A stretch of DNA of 54,710 nt from a bacterium HR10 (GTDB lineage Bacteria; Acidobacteriota; Blastocatellia; HR10), in NCBI GenBank assembly GCA_002923315.1, contig BEHM01000023.1:1-54710 (forward strand), in the 5' to 3' direction. Below are positions 45,349 through 52,917 of this stretch, piece by piece. The notes beneath the pieces are model-generated. The model was not told the DNA's origin, made no database searches, and saw only the letters and a list, made by a program, of their open reading frames with translations. Made by a program: the position numbers and the translations under genes. Position 1 is the first letter of the stretch. Each line of letters begins with the position of its first letter.

Positions 45349-45632
45349 GCTTCCTCCTCCTGAGTGAGATGTGACGAAGGGGCTTCTGTCGGTTCACCTC
45401 TGGGCGATCCGAGCGCGCGATACACGTGCTCTCCCCCTTCTGCTCGCCACACGACGAAGGCGACATACCGAGAGGGCGCAGGCGCACGATCGTGTGATCC
45501 CCCATCGGCATGAACTCCGCCAAGCCCATGCGCGGTGATGCGAGCTACAACTGACCCGATCGCCCGCACGAACGTGAAGCGCGCATCGAGCACGTGAGCC
45601 TCTCGTCCTGTCCCTCGGTGATAGGTTCTCAC
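45345..45632 (-). CDS. Small hypothetical protein upstream of the CDGSH gene
   Basis: 95 residues from a GTG at 45632, ending in a TGA overlapping the CDGSH start. Support is positional: it lies between a good promoter (45672-45701) and a co-directional gene with a coupled start. The sequence (RTYHRGTGREAHVLDARFTFV, then SRYVAFVVWRAEGGEHVYRALGSP) has strand-like stretches, but I recognise no family. It could instead be a long untranslated leader. Confidence 0.4.
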   Translation of the reverse strand: MRTYHRGTGREAHVLDARFTFVRAIGSVVARITAHGLGGVHADGGSHDRAPAPSRYVAFVVWRAEGGEHVYRALGSPRGEPTEAPSSHLTQEEEA

Positions 45633-45671
45633 ACGACCTCGCCTTGAACGCTCACCTTCACGTGATCTTCA

Positions 45672-45701
45672 CGTATATCACAGGCCGTTTCGGATTGTCA
45701 A
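45672..45701 (-). promoter_or_regulatory. Promoter of the small ORF - CDGSH - YceI operon
   Basis: Minus strand: TTGACA (45701-45696), 18-bp spacer, TATACG (45677-45672) with an extended TGA before it. Nearby at 45756-45785 a plus-strand TTGACG and CATACT (18-bp spacer) face the kinase gene, so this interval is a divergent promoter region. Confidence 0.6.
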
Positions 45702-45755
45702 CGCGCCCCCTCCTCGGGGCATCAAATTCGGATCGCTCCCGAACGAAAAATCCTC

Positions 45756-45785
45756 TTGACGAACAGGGCCGATCCCCTTCATACT
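45756..45785 (+). promoter_or_regulatory. Promoter of the histidine kinase gene
   Basis: TTGACG (45756-45761), 18-bp spacer, CATACT (45780-45785), about 106 bp before the ATG at 45892. Confidence 0.5.
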
Positions 45786-45891
45786 ACGCTCGCGATGTGG
45801 CCGGACGTGAGATCGCGGACACGATGCGGCGCTCACCGACGTGAGATCTCACACGAGATCCCCATTCGAGCGGAAGCGAGGGAGGACGATC

Positions 45892-48264
45892 ATGGTTTCG
45901 CCAGCTCACGACGATCGGCTCGCACGGATGGTCACGCCCGAACGGATCTTCCACCGGACGATCGAGATCCTGGAATGCACGCGACAGCTCGCGGTTCTGA
46001 ACGTGATCGCGGCGACCGCCTCTCGCGAGATGGACCTGGGCGTTTTGCTCCAGGAGGCTCTGGATCGCCTTCTCACGCTCCTTCCGTTTGAAGCGGGAGC
46101 GATCTATCTGTCGGAGGAACCCCTTCGACGCCCGTCGGATCGTTCGGATGCCTCCCGCATGTTGCGGTTGCGCTGCTCGCGCGGCGTCCCTCAAAGCCTC
46201 GTGGAGATGCTCGAACGTGTGCCTCTGGGGGAGGGCCCAATCGGCGAAGTCGCCGTCATCGGCGAGCCGCTCTTGCTGGAGGTCTCGGCCGTCGAACCCC
46301 TGTCATATCGGAACCTGATCCGGCGCGCGGGCTTCCGCACGTTCGTCCTCATCCCCCTCCGCGCGAGAGACCACTCGACAGGCGTACTGCTGCTGGCGAG
46401 CCAACACGCCGCGCCAGCGATCCCTCCTGACTCCCCCTCGTCAGAATTCCCCGATGGAGGGATTCGCGCGAGCGGCGCTCCGACGGAGCCCCGCCTGGCC
46501 TTCTTCTCAGCGCTCGGCCACCTTCTGGGGACGGCGATCGAGAACGCGCGCCGATACCAGCAGATGGTCGAGCGCCTTGAGCAGGAACGCCGGCGGACGG
46601 ATCTCTGGCAACGCGCCGGCCGCATCGTGACGACGCTCGGAGCGCGTCTCCTCTCAGGGCTGACGCACGCCGCCTCAGGACCGTCGAGCGAGGTGTTGGC
46701 CGAAGTATGCCGCCTGATTCACGAGGCCTTCGGCTTCCCGAACATCTCCCTCTTCCTTCTGGACGAATCAGCGCAGGAGCTGACGCTGGTGGCGACGCAG
46801 AGCCGATATGCCCGCCCGGCTCCCCTCGGGTATCGGCAGAGCATCTACGTCGGCACGCTCGGCTGGGTCGCTCGCCATGGAGAAATGCTCCTGGCCAATG
46901 AGGTCTCCGCCGAACCCCGCTTCGTTCGCTACCACGCGGAGACGCAGGCGGAACTCGATCTCCCGCTGATCGGCGACGGCCGCGTCGCCGGCGTCCTGAG
47001 CATCGAGAGCGATCGCGCGCACGCGTTCACTGAGGACGATGTCGCCGTCCTTCGCTTCATCGCCGAGCACCTCTCCCTCGCCCTCGAATACGCGCGCCTC
47101 GCGGAGACGCTCCAGCAACGACTCGAGCGCGCCCTCGAATCCGATCAACTCCACCGATCGGTGATCGAAGCCCTCGAGGAAGGGATCGTGCTCGTGCAGG
47201 ATCGAGCCATTCGCTACGCGAACCCGCGCACGGCCGCGCTCACGGGCTTCTCCATCGGAGACCTGCTCGCCCTGCCCAGCTTCCTGAGCCTCGTTCGAGA
47301 GGAGGATCGGGATCGCGCGCGCTCGCTCCTGGAGGTGAGCGAGAGCAGCTCTCGCCGCCCAGAGATCGAGCTGCGACTCATGCGAAAGAGTGATGGAGAG
47401 ATCACCGTCCGCGCACAGGCCGTCCCTCTCGAACACGAGGGGAGGCCCGCCGTGTGCCTGATCCTGAGCGAGAAGAAGGGCGAATCGCCATCCATCGAGC
47501 CGCGTCTTCAAGCGGAGAAGCTCGCCGCTTTGGAGCAATTCGTCTCGGGCGTCGCCCACGAGCTGAACAATCCGCTCACCAGCGTGCTCGGATATGCCGA
47601 ACTGCTGCTCGCTCACGAGCCCCTGAGCGAGAGCGCGCGCCGCGATCTTCGAACGATCGTGGATCAAGCGCAGCGTGCCAAGAAGGTCATCCAGAGCCTG
47701 CTCACCTTCGCTCGCTTCTACCGGCTGGAGAAGAGCGCCATGGATGTCAACGAGGTCCTGCGCTCCGTGCTAGATGCATATCGTGCGCGCACTCCCTCCA
47801 GTCCCCTCCGCGTGATCCTGAACCTCGCCCCGAATCTCCCCCAGATCTGGGCGGATCGGAGTCTGCTGGAGCAAGTCTTCAACAACATCATCCTCAATGC
47901 CGAGCACGCTGTCCGGCAGGCGCGCGGGCACGGGACGTTGCGGATCGAGACGCGCCTGAAGCGATCGCATGGCGAAAAGCCCCCCCGCGACGCGATCGAA
48001 ATTCGCTTCACCGATGACGGTCCGGGCATTCCAGTCGCACACCTGCAGCGCATCTTCGATCCCTTCTTCACCACGAAGCCGCCCGGCGTGGGGACCGGGC
48101 TGGGCCTCTCCATCTGTCACGGGATCATCAAGGAGCACGGGGGAGAGATCTACGCCCTCAGTCAAGAAGGACACGGGGCGACCTTCGTCATCGAGCTTCC
48201 CCTCTCCCCCACGGCGGACGCCCACACTCCCCCTCCGATGACCGAGGTGCCTTCGCCGAGGTGA
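45892..48264 (+). CDS. Soluble sensor histidine kinase, GAF-GAF-PAS-HisKA-HATPase
   Basis: 790 residues from the ATG at 45892 after GGGAGG; a longer frame to 45841 lacks this site. There is no transmembrane segment, so it senses a cytoplasmic signal. Order: GAF domain (about 25-215, EAGAIYLSEEPLRR, FRTFVLIPLRARD), GAF domain (about 255-405, FGFPNISLFLLDESAQ), PAS domain (about 420-535, ALEEGIVLVQDRAIRYANPRTAALTGF), HisKA with phospho-acceptor H556 in GVAHELNNPLTSVLGYAELLL, and a HATPase domain with the N box (FNNIILNAEHAV), DDGPGIP and GTGLGLSICHGI. There is no receiver domain and no adjacent cognate regulator on the same strand. The convergent PocR-REC gene is a candidate partner. Confidence 0.93.
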   Translation: MVSPAHDDRLARMVTPERIFHRTIEILECTRQLAVLNVIAATASREMDLGVLLQEALDRLLTLLPFEAGAIYLSEEPLRRPSDRSDASRMLRLRCSRGVPQSLVEMLERVPLGEGPIGEVAVIGEPLLLEVSAVEPLSYRNLIRRAGFRTFVLIPLRARDHSTGVLLLASQHAAPAIPPDSPSSEFPDGGIRASGAPTEPRLAFFSALGHLLGTAIENARRYQQMVERLEQERRRTDLWQRAGRIVTTLGARLLSGLTHAASGPSSEVLAEVCRLIHEAFGFPNISLFLLDESAQELTLVATQSRYARPAPLGYRQSIYVGTLGWVARHGEMLLANEVSAEPRFVRYHAETQAELDLPLIGDGRVAGVLSIESDRAHAFTEDDVAVLRFIAEHLSLALEYARLAETLQQRLERALESDQLHRSVIEALEEGIVLVQDRAIRYANPRTAALTGFSIGDLLALPSFLSLVREEDRDRARSLLEVSESSSRRPEIELRLMRKSDGEITVRAQAVPLEHEGRPAVCLILSEKKGESPSIEPRLQAEKLAALEQFVSGVAHELNNPLTSVLGYAELLLAHEPLSESARRDLRTIVDQAQRAKKVIQSLLTFARFYRLEKSAMDVNEVLRSVLDAYRARTPSSPLRVILNLAPNLPQIWADRSLLEQVFNNIILNAEHAVRQARGHGTLRIETRLKRSHGEKPPRDAIEIRFTDDGPGIPVAHLQRIFDPFFTTKPPGVGTGLGLSICHGIIKEHGGEIYALSQEGHGATFVIELPLSPTADAHTPPPMTEVPSPR

Positions 48265-48288
48265 ACACTTCGGGTCGCGCGCCCGGGC

Positions 48289-49395
48289 TCATGGGAGATT
48301 CAACGGGAGCGAGGGATTGCGCAAAAAGGTCGTTCCGAGCGCTCGATAGCGCCGGACCAGGGGGGCGAAGGAGACAGCTCGACCCTGTTCTCGCCGGAGC
48401 AGGTGTAGCAACAACCGAGCGTGCAGCTCCTCCAGGCGGAAGCCGAACCGACGGGCGCGCTCCCACGCCGCGCGAAAATGGCGTTCGGCCCGCGCGCGCT
48501 CGCCCTGCAACAGGAGGAGTTCTCCCACTCCGAGTCCCGTGTAGATCCCCCCGCGCACATCGCGCGTCTTCCGGAAGAGCCGATCGGCCTCGCGAAAATC
48601 GGCGCGAGCGCGCTCATACTGGCCGAGCATCTTGTACGCCGTCGCCTCGCCCCAGAGCGTATAGGCGTAACTCACCTCATCGCCGATGGCGCGATACAGG
48701 GCCGTAGCGCGTGCGAAGAAGTCGAGGGCGCGATCGTAATCTCCTCGCATGCGGTGAGCATTGGCGATGCCGCAGAAGGAATACGCGCGCCCGAAGGTAT
48801 CGCGCAGGCGTCGGAACCGTTCGTTCGCTTCCGTGTAGAAGGCGAAGGACGCCTCATACCGCCCCATCACGCGCGAGACGCCGCCGAGTCCGCACAAGGC
48901 ATAGGCCGCCCCCACGCGATCTCCCGCACGCTCGTATCGGCTCAGCGCCTCGCGAAAGCTCCGATATGCGGCGCGCAGATCGCCGCGCAGGCGGAACACC
49001 CCGCCCCGCGCCCAGAACAGATACGCGCGCCCCAGCTCATCCCCCGCGCTTCGATACCAGTGCTCGGCCTCGCGAAACAAGCGGAGGGCTTCGGACAATT
49101 CCCCGAGAGCCCGCACGGCCATCCCCTCGCCGACGCGCGCGTCGGCGAGACTCACGCCATCGCCCAGCGCGCGCGCCAGACGCGCCGCGCGTTGATACGC
49201 GCGCCGAGCGCGCCGGAACCGGCCGATGAGCCGCAGACAATGCCCTCGCGCCAGCGCGCATTCCATGAGCCCGCGCTCATCCCCATCTCGCTCGAACACC
49301 CGCTCTGCCTCCCGATAGAGATCGAGTGCCTCCGCGAATGCCCCCCTCTGCCGCTCTCGCTCCGCGATGGCGAAGAGATGACGCCCGGATCGCAT
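48289..49395 (-). CDS. TPR-repeat protein
   Basis: 368 residues, almost entirely tetratricopeptide-like helix pairs of about 37-40 residues (FAEALDLYREAERVFERDGDERGLMECALARGHCLR, FREALSRYERAGDRVGAAYALCGLGGVSRVMGRYE, FREADRLFRKTRDVRGGIYTGLGVGELLLLQGERA). At least seven repeats of the MalT/NB-ARC-adjacent type are visible. There is no signal peptide, so it is a cytoplasmic protein-protein scaffold. It is the last gene of a minus-strand signalling operon after the PocR-REC gene (46 bp apart). The partner is unknown. Confidence 0.88.
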   Translation of the reverse strand: MRSGRHLFAIAERERQRGAFAEALDLYREAERVFERDGDERGLMECALARGHCLRLIGRFRRARRAYQRAARLARALGDGVSLADARVGEGMAVRALGELSEALRLFREAEHWYRSAGDELGRAYLFWARGGVFRLRGDLRAAYRSFREALSRYERAGDRVGAAYALCGLGGVSRVMGRYEASFAFYTEANERFRRLRDTFGRAYSFCGIANAHRMRGDYDRALDFFARATALYRAIGDEVSYAYTLWGEATAYKMLGQYERARADFREADRLFRKTRDVRGGIYTGLGVGELLLLQGERARAERHFRAAWERARRFGFRLEELHARLLLHLLRREQGRAVSFAPLVRRYRALGTTFLRNPSLPLNLP

Positions 49396-49441
49396 CCCCC
49401 TTCCCCCCTCACGATGGCCATGCCGCGAGCACCATTCGCGC

Positions 49442-50761
49442 TCAGGACGTGGACGATTCGCCCCGCTCCAGGGCGACCCGCACGAGCGTCAACAGCTCCT
49501 CCAATGTGCACGGTTTGGGGAGATGCAAACTCCCCGTCTCGCGGAGGAAATCGAGCACTTGCGCGCTCAGGACGTCCCCGGTCAAAAAGACCATGCGGCG
49601 CGCGACCGAGGGGGCGACGCGCTGGAAATGCTCGTATAACTCGATCCCCCCCGTTCCCGGCATACGGAGATCGGCGATGATCAGATCATAGTGCTTCCGC
49701 TCGATCAAGGAGAGCGCCGCCTCCCCATTGAGCGCCACATCCACATGGTACTGAGCCGCGCGGAGCGCACGCGCGATCAATTCGGCCACCGGTCGCTCAT
49801 CGTCCACGACGAGAATGCTCTTGGATCCGGCGAGGGGTTCGGCCCCCTCCTCGCGCGCGGCTGCCATCTGCTCCTCGCGATCCTCCGCCAGGGTCAGCTC
49901 TCGACGGACATAGCGCGTCAACGCGCGCACGTCCTCGATGGCCGATCGCGCTTCCCGCTTGATCAACTCCAGCGGCTCTTCGGCCTCGGAAGCTCCGACC
50001 GATTGGCGCGCCAGTTGCGCGTGCAGATGAATGCTCGTCAGCCGATTGTTGATCTCATGCGCCATCCGCGAGAGCGCCTCCACCAGGGCGGTCGCGCGAT
50101 GGGCAACTCCCATCTGCTCCCGCACCAGCTCATATCGCAGCGAGATCTCCATCGAGAAGGCCTCGGCCATGAACCGGACCACCTCCCGCACCTGATCCAG
50201 ACGCTCGCGCGCGAGCGCCATTTCGCGCGCGCGCCGATGGCTCTCTCGAAGAGAGGGACGACCGCCCGGAAAGAGCGCCTCCAGCACATCCTCCGCGAAG
50301 AAGTTCTCGATCGGGAAGGCCGCCACCGTGATGGCCGCCTTCGGATACGCGCGCCCTTCACTCACCAAGAGGATGGGGCAACTCCAGAGCGTCCGCCGTC
50401 CGCCGACGCAATCGGCGACGATCGGCTGTCGCTCTCGCATCGCACGCAGCGACGCGCGCCAGGTGTCGCCGAGGCATCGGGAGAGCCCCGTCGTCGCTTC
50501 CTGCAGCGCGTTCAGCTCCCGACACAAGGGCGAGTGCACGAGCATCGGTTCTCGATCCGGGCGAATCGGCATCGGAAACGTCTCGTCATAGAGGTAAACG
50601 GAAGCCTCCATCTGCGTGAGCGCGCTCAGGCACATCTGCGCCTGCACGAGCCGTTGCGGATCAAGGAGCGCGTCCAGCGGAATGCGCTCCGGGGGGAGGA
50701 GATCCCCCGAGGCATCCGCGCATCGCCGCACATCGAAGGTCCATTCGCGCTCGAGCGTCAT
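49442..50761 (-). CDS. PocR-like sensor with orphan HisKA-type helix and receiver domain
   Basis: 439 residues from the ATG at 50761 after GGGAGGAGG; the upstream extension to 51427 is a shadow over the PP2C gene. Order: PocR-like ligand-binding domain (about 25-170, CRELNALQEATTGLSRCL, IVADCVGGRRTLWSCPILL), and a DHp-like helix with H235 in RMAHEINNRLTSIHLHAQLA. A linker is followed by a receiver domain (about 312-432; VVDDERPVAELIARAL, phospho-acceptor D364 in DLIIADLRMP, FLTGD, LPKPCTLEEL). There is no HATPase domain, so it cannot phosphorylate itself. It may accept phosphate from the kinase encoded at 45892 or act as a phosphorelay intermediate. Confidence 0.87.
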   Translation of the reverse strand: MTLEREWTFDVRRCADASGDLLPPERIPLDALLDPQRLVQAQMCLSALTQMEASVYLYDETFPMPIRPDREPMLVHSPLCRELNALQEATTGLSRCLGDTWRASLRAMRERQPIVADCVGGRRTLWSCPILLVSEGRAYPKAAITVAAFPIENFFAEDVLEALFPGGRPSLRESHRRAREMALARERLDQVREVVRFMAEAFSMEISLRYELVREQMGVAHRATALVEALSRMAHEINNRLTSIHLHAQLARQSVGASEAEEPLELIKREARSAIEDVRALTRYVRRELTLAEDREEQMAAAREEGAEPLAGSKSILVVDDERPVAELIARALRAAQYHVDVALNGEAALSLIERKHYDLIIADLRMPGTGGIELYEHFQRVAPSVARRMVFLTGDVLSAQVLDFLRETGSLHLPKPCTLEELLTLVRVALERGESSTS

Positions 50762-50843
50762 ACCTCCTCCCTCGCGCCCCCTTTCGAGCCCATTCCGGAT
50801 GAGCGACCGGCCTCTGATCCTCGCACGTACCTCCGCGCTTCGG

Positions 50844-52193
50844 TCATCGTCCTTCTGCCGATCCCGCCTCAGCAGTGGATAGTCGGATATACTGCCGCAT
50901 GGATTCGCGAGCGCGCGCCAGCTCTCCCGCCGCCTCCCATGCGGCCGCGGCGAAGAGCCAGTTCTCCTCCGATCCTCGAAGTTCCGCAGCGCGCTGAAAG
51001 CTCTCGGCCGCCTCCCGATATCGGCCGAGGGCGAACCGCACCCGACCCAACCAGTGGGGATAGAGGCTGTTCGAAGGATCCAGGCCCATTCCCTCCTCCA
51101 GCAATCGCTCGGCCTCGGCATATTGGCCGACGCGAAAACTCCGAATCGCGCGATCCAAGTGCGCATGCGCGCGCTCGGCCATCGAGAGCGAGGGGATCTG
51201 GCCCTCCGCGCGCCGTCGCTCGACGACCATTCCGGCGAGGAAGAGCACGACCGCCCCGAGAAGCGCCACGAGGATCGCCGCCCCATAGACGCGCCCGAAG
51301 CGCCGGAAGCGTTCGACGAACGTTCGGGACGAGGGGTGCTCCAGCGCGCGCACCTCCCGATCATCTGGCGAGATCGAACGAGCCTCCGGGCGAGAGGTCG
51401 GGGGTTCTCCTCCCCCCCACGCACCACCCCCCCGCGACCGCTCCGAACGCGCGCGTATGGTGTCCACGCGCACGACGATGGCCGTGAAGTTGTCCCGCGC
51501 GCCGCGTTCGTAGCACCATTCTTTGAGCCGATCGCATGCGCGCTGCGGATCCGATTCGCGCGCCAGGAGATCCTGCAATTCCTCGTCGGTCACGTGACGC
51601 GTGATCCCATCCGTGCAGAGCAGAAAGGCCGTATTCGGTTCCAGCCCGATCTTCTTCACATCCGGGATGACCTCCTCGCCGATCCCCAACGCGCGCGTGA
51701 GGACGTACTTCTTCGTGTATTCGAGGATGGAGACCCCTCCCAGATGCTCCGCTTCCACAAGGGTGTGATCAATCGTCTCGCGATAGAGCTTTCCCGAGGC
51801 GAACCGATAGACGCGGCTATCGCCGACATGGCAGATGATCGCGTGTCGGGGCTCCAGCAGCAGCAGGGCCAGCGTCGTGGCCATGCCGCTCAACGGCTCT
51901 TCGCTCATCGCCATCTCCCGGAGGGAGCCGTTCAGGTAGGCGATCACTTGCTCCACATAGCGCACGCGATCCCCCCGCACCCTTCGGGAGAAGTGCTGGC
52001 GCAAGACCTCCATCGCCATCCGACTGGCGATCTCTCCGGCATTCTGCCCCCCCACGCCATCGGCGACGGCGAAGAGCCCCGCCTCCTCCAGGATCAGGAA
52101 GCTGTCCTCGTTCACCGGGCGACGAGGATTCAATCCCCGATCCGAGACGAAGCCATAGCTTCCCCACGCGAATCGTCTGGTCTCCGCGCTCAC
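50844..52193 (-). CDS. PP2C-type Ser/Thr phosphatase with membrane helix and TPR tail
   Basis: 449 residues. The PP2C domain (about 8-250) has all metal and core motifs: SDRGLNPRRPVNEDSF, AVADGVGGQNAGE, ATTLALLLLEP, HVGDSRVYR, CTDGITRHVTDEEL and RDNFTAIVVR. A linker of low complexity leads to one transmembrane helix (about 300-322, GAAILVALLGAVVLFLAGMVV). Outside it are two to three TPR-like units (ERAHAHLDRAIRSFRVGQYAEAERLLEEG, YREAAESFQRAAELRG). The phosphatase is therefore cytoplasmic and the TPR part probably periplasmic. It heads the operon with PocR-REC and TPR genes. No Ser/Thr kinase is present in the window. Confidence 0.93.
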   Translation of the reverse strand: MSAETRRFAWGSYGFVSDRGLNPRRPVNEDSFLILEEAGLFAVADGVGGQNAGEIASRMAMEVLRQHFSRRVRGDRVRYVEQVIAYLNGSLREMAMSEEPLSGMATTLALLLLEPRHAIICHVGDSRVYRFASGKLYRETIDHTLVEAEHLGGVSILEYTKKYVLTRALGIGEEVIPDVKKIGLEPNTAFLLCTDGITRHVTDEELQDLLARESDPQRACDRLKEWCYERGARDNFTAIVVRVDTIRARSERSRGGGAWGGGEPPTSRPEARSISPDDREVRALEHPSSRTFVERFRRFGRVYGAAILVALLGAVVLFLAGMVVERRRAEGQIPSLSMAERAHAHLDRAIRSFRVGQYAEAERLLEEGMGLDPSNSLYPHWLGRVRFALGRYREAAESFQRAAELRGSEENWLFAAAAWEAAGELARARESMRQYIRLSTAEAGSAEGR

Positions 52194-52375
52194 GTCATCC
52201 CCCGCGCCTGGCCGCCCGCCGCCTCACGGGCGAGTCTTCGCACCGTGTCCCCCTCCTTTCGGCTCCTCAGAAGGATCCCGCTTCATCGAGCTGGGCCGAG
52301 CCGCACGCCTCCTTCGTCGGCAGCCTCCGAGAGCCACGCCCGCGCCTCCGACGTCGGAGACGTACATTGTAACCC

Positions 52376-52404
52376 TCGCCCCACCGAGCAGCAACCGAGG
52401 GCGC
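52376..52404 (-). promoter_or_regulatory. Promoter of the PP2C operon
   Basis: Minus strand: TTGCTG (52404-52399), 17-bp spacer, TACAAT (52381-52376). The leader to the ATG at 52193 is about 175 nt and contains a GGAGGGGG ribosome-like block at about 52250. Confidence 0.55.
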
Positions 52405-52467
52405 GGAGGGGCGACGAAGGTCCCCCCTTCTGAGAAAGCGCTCACGGGCGCGAGCTGAGATGAGCGC

Positions 52468-52881
52468 TCACTCGCCGAGGACCTTGATCACAACGCGCTT
52501 GCGCCGACGTCCATCGAACTCCGCGTAGAAGATGCGCTGCCACGTCCCCAAATCCAGCTTCCCATCGGTCACCGGGACGATGACCTGATGGTGAATGAGC
52601 AGGCACTTCAGATGCGCATCCCCATTGTCCTCGCCCGTCGCATGATGGCGATAGGGCGCGCCAGAGGGCGCGATCTTCTCCAGCATCTCATCGAGATCGT
52701 GAAGCAGACCATCCTCATCGTCGTTGATGTACACGCCGGCCGTCGTGTGAAGGGCCGAGATGACGACCACGCCCTCGCGAATCCCACTCCGTTGGACGGC
52801 GCGTTCGACCTCGCGCGTGATGTTGATATATTCGCGCCGCGTCTTCGTGTGGAACTCCAGATACTCGGTGTGCGCTTTCAT
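52468..52881 (-). CDS. YjbQ/UPF0047 family protein
   Basis: 137 residues, the family's usual length. Family motifs: [25 protein letters not shown], the metal-site region [48 protein letters not shown], and the closing [13 protein letters not shown]. Members have been linked to a thiamin-phosphate-synthase-like activity, but the physiological role is not firm. It lies 36 bp downstream of the branching-enzyme gene and is probably co-transcribed with it. Confidence 0.93.
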   Translation of the reverse strand: MKAHTEYLEFHTKTRREYINITREVERAVQRSGIREGVVVISALHTTAGVYINDDEDGLLHDLDEMLEKIAPSGAPYRHHATGEDNGDAHLKCLLIHHQVIVPVTDGKLDLGTWQRIFYAEFDGRRRKRVVIKVLGE

Positions 52882-52917
52882 CGTTCTCTCCCTTCCCGCC
52901 GCCGATGCGCGTCCGCA

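Noticed and set aside
45230..45529. Minus-strand frame overlapping the CDGSH gene
   Set aside because: Overlaps a gene with two intact CDGSH motifs in another frame and shows no motif itself.
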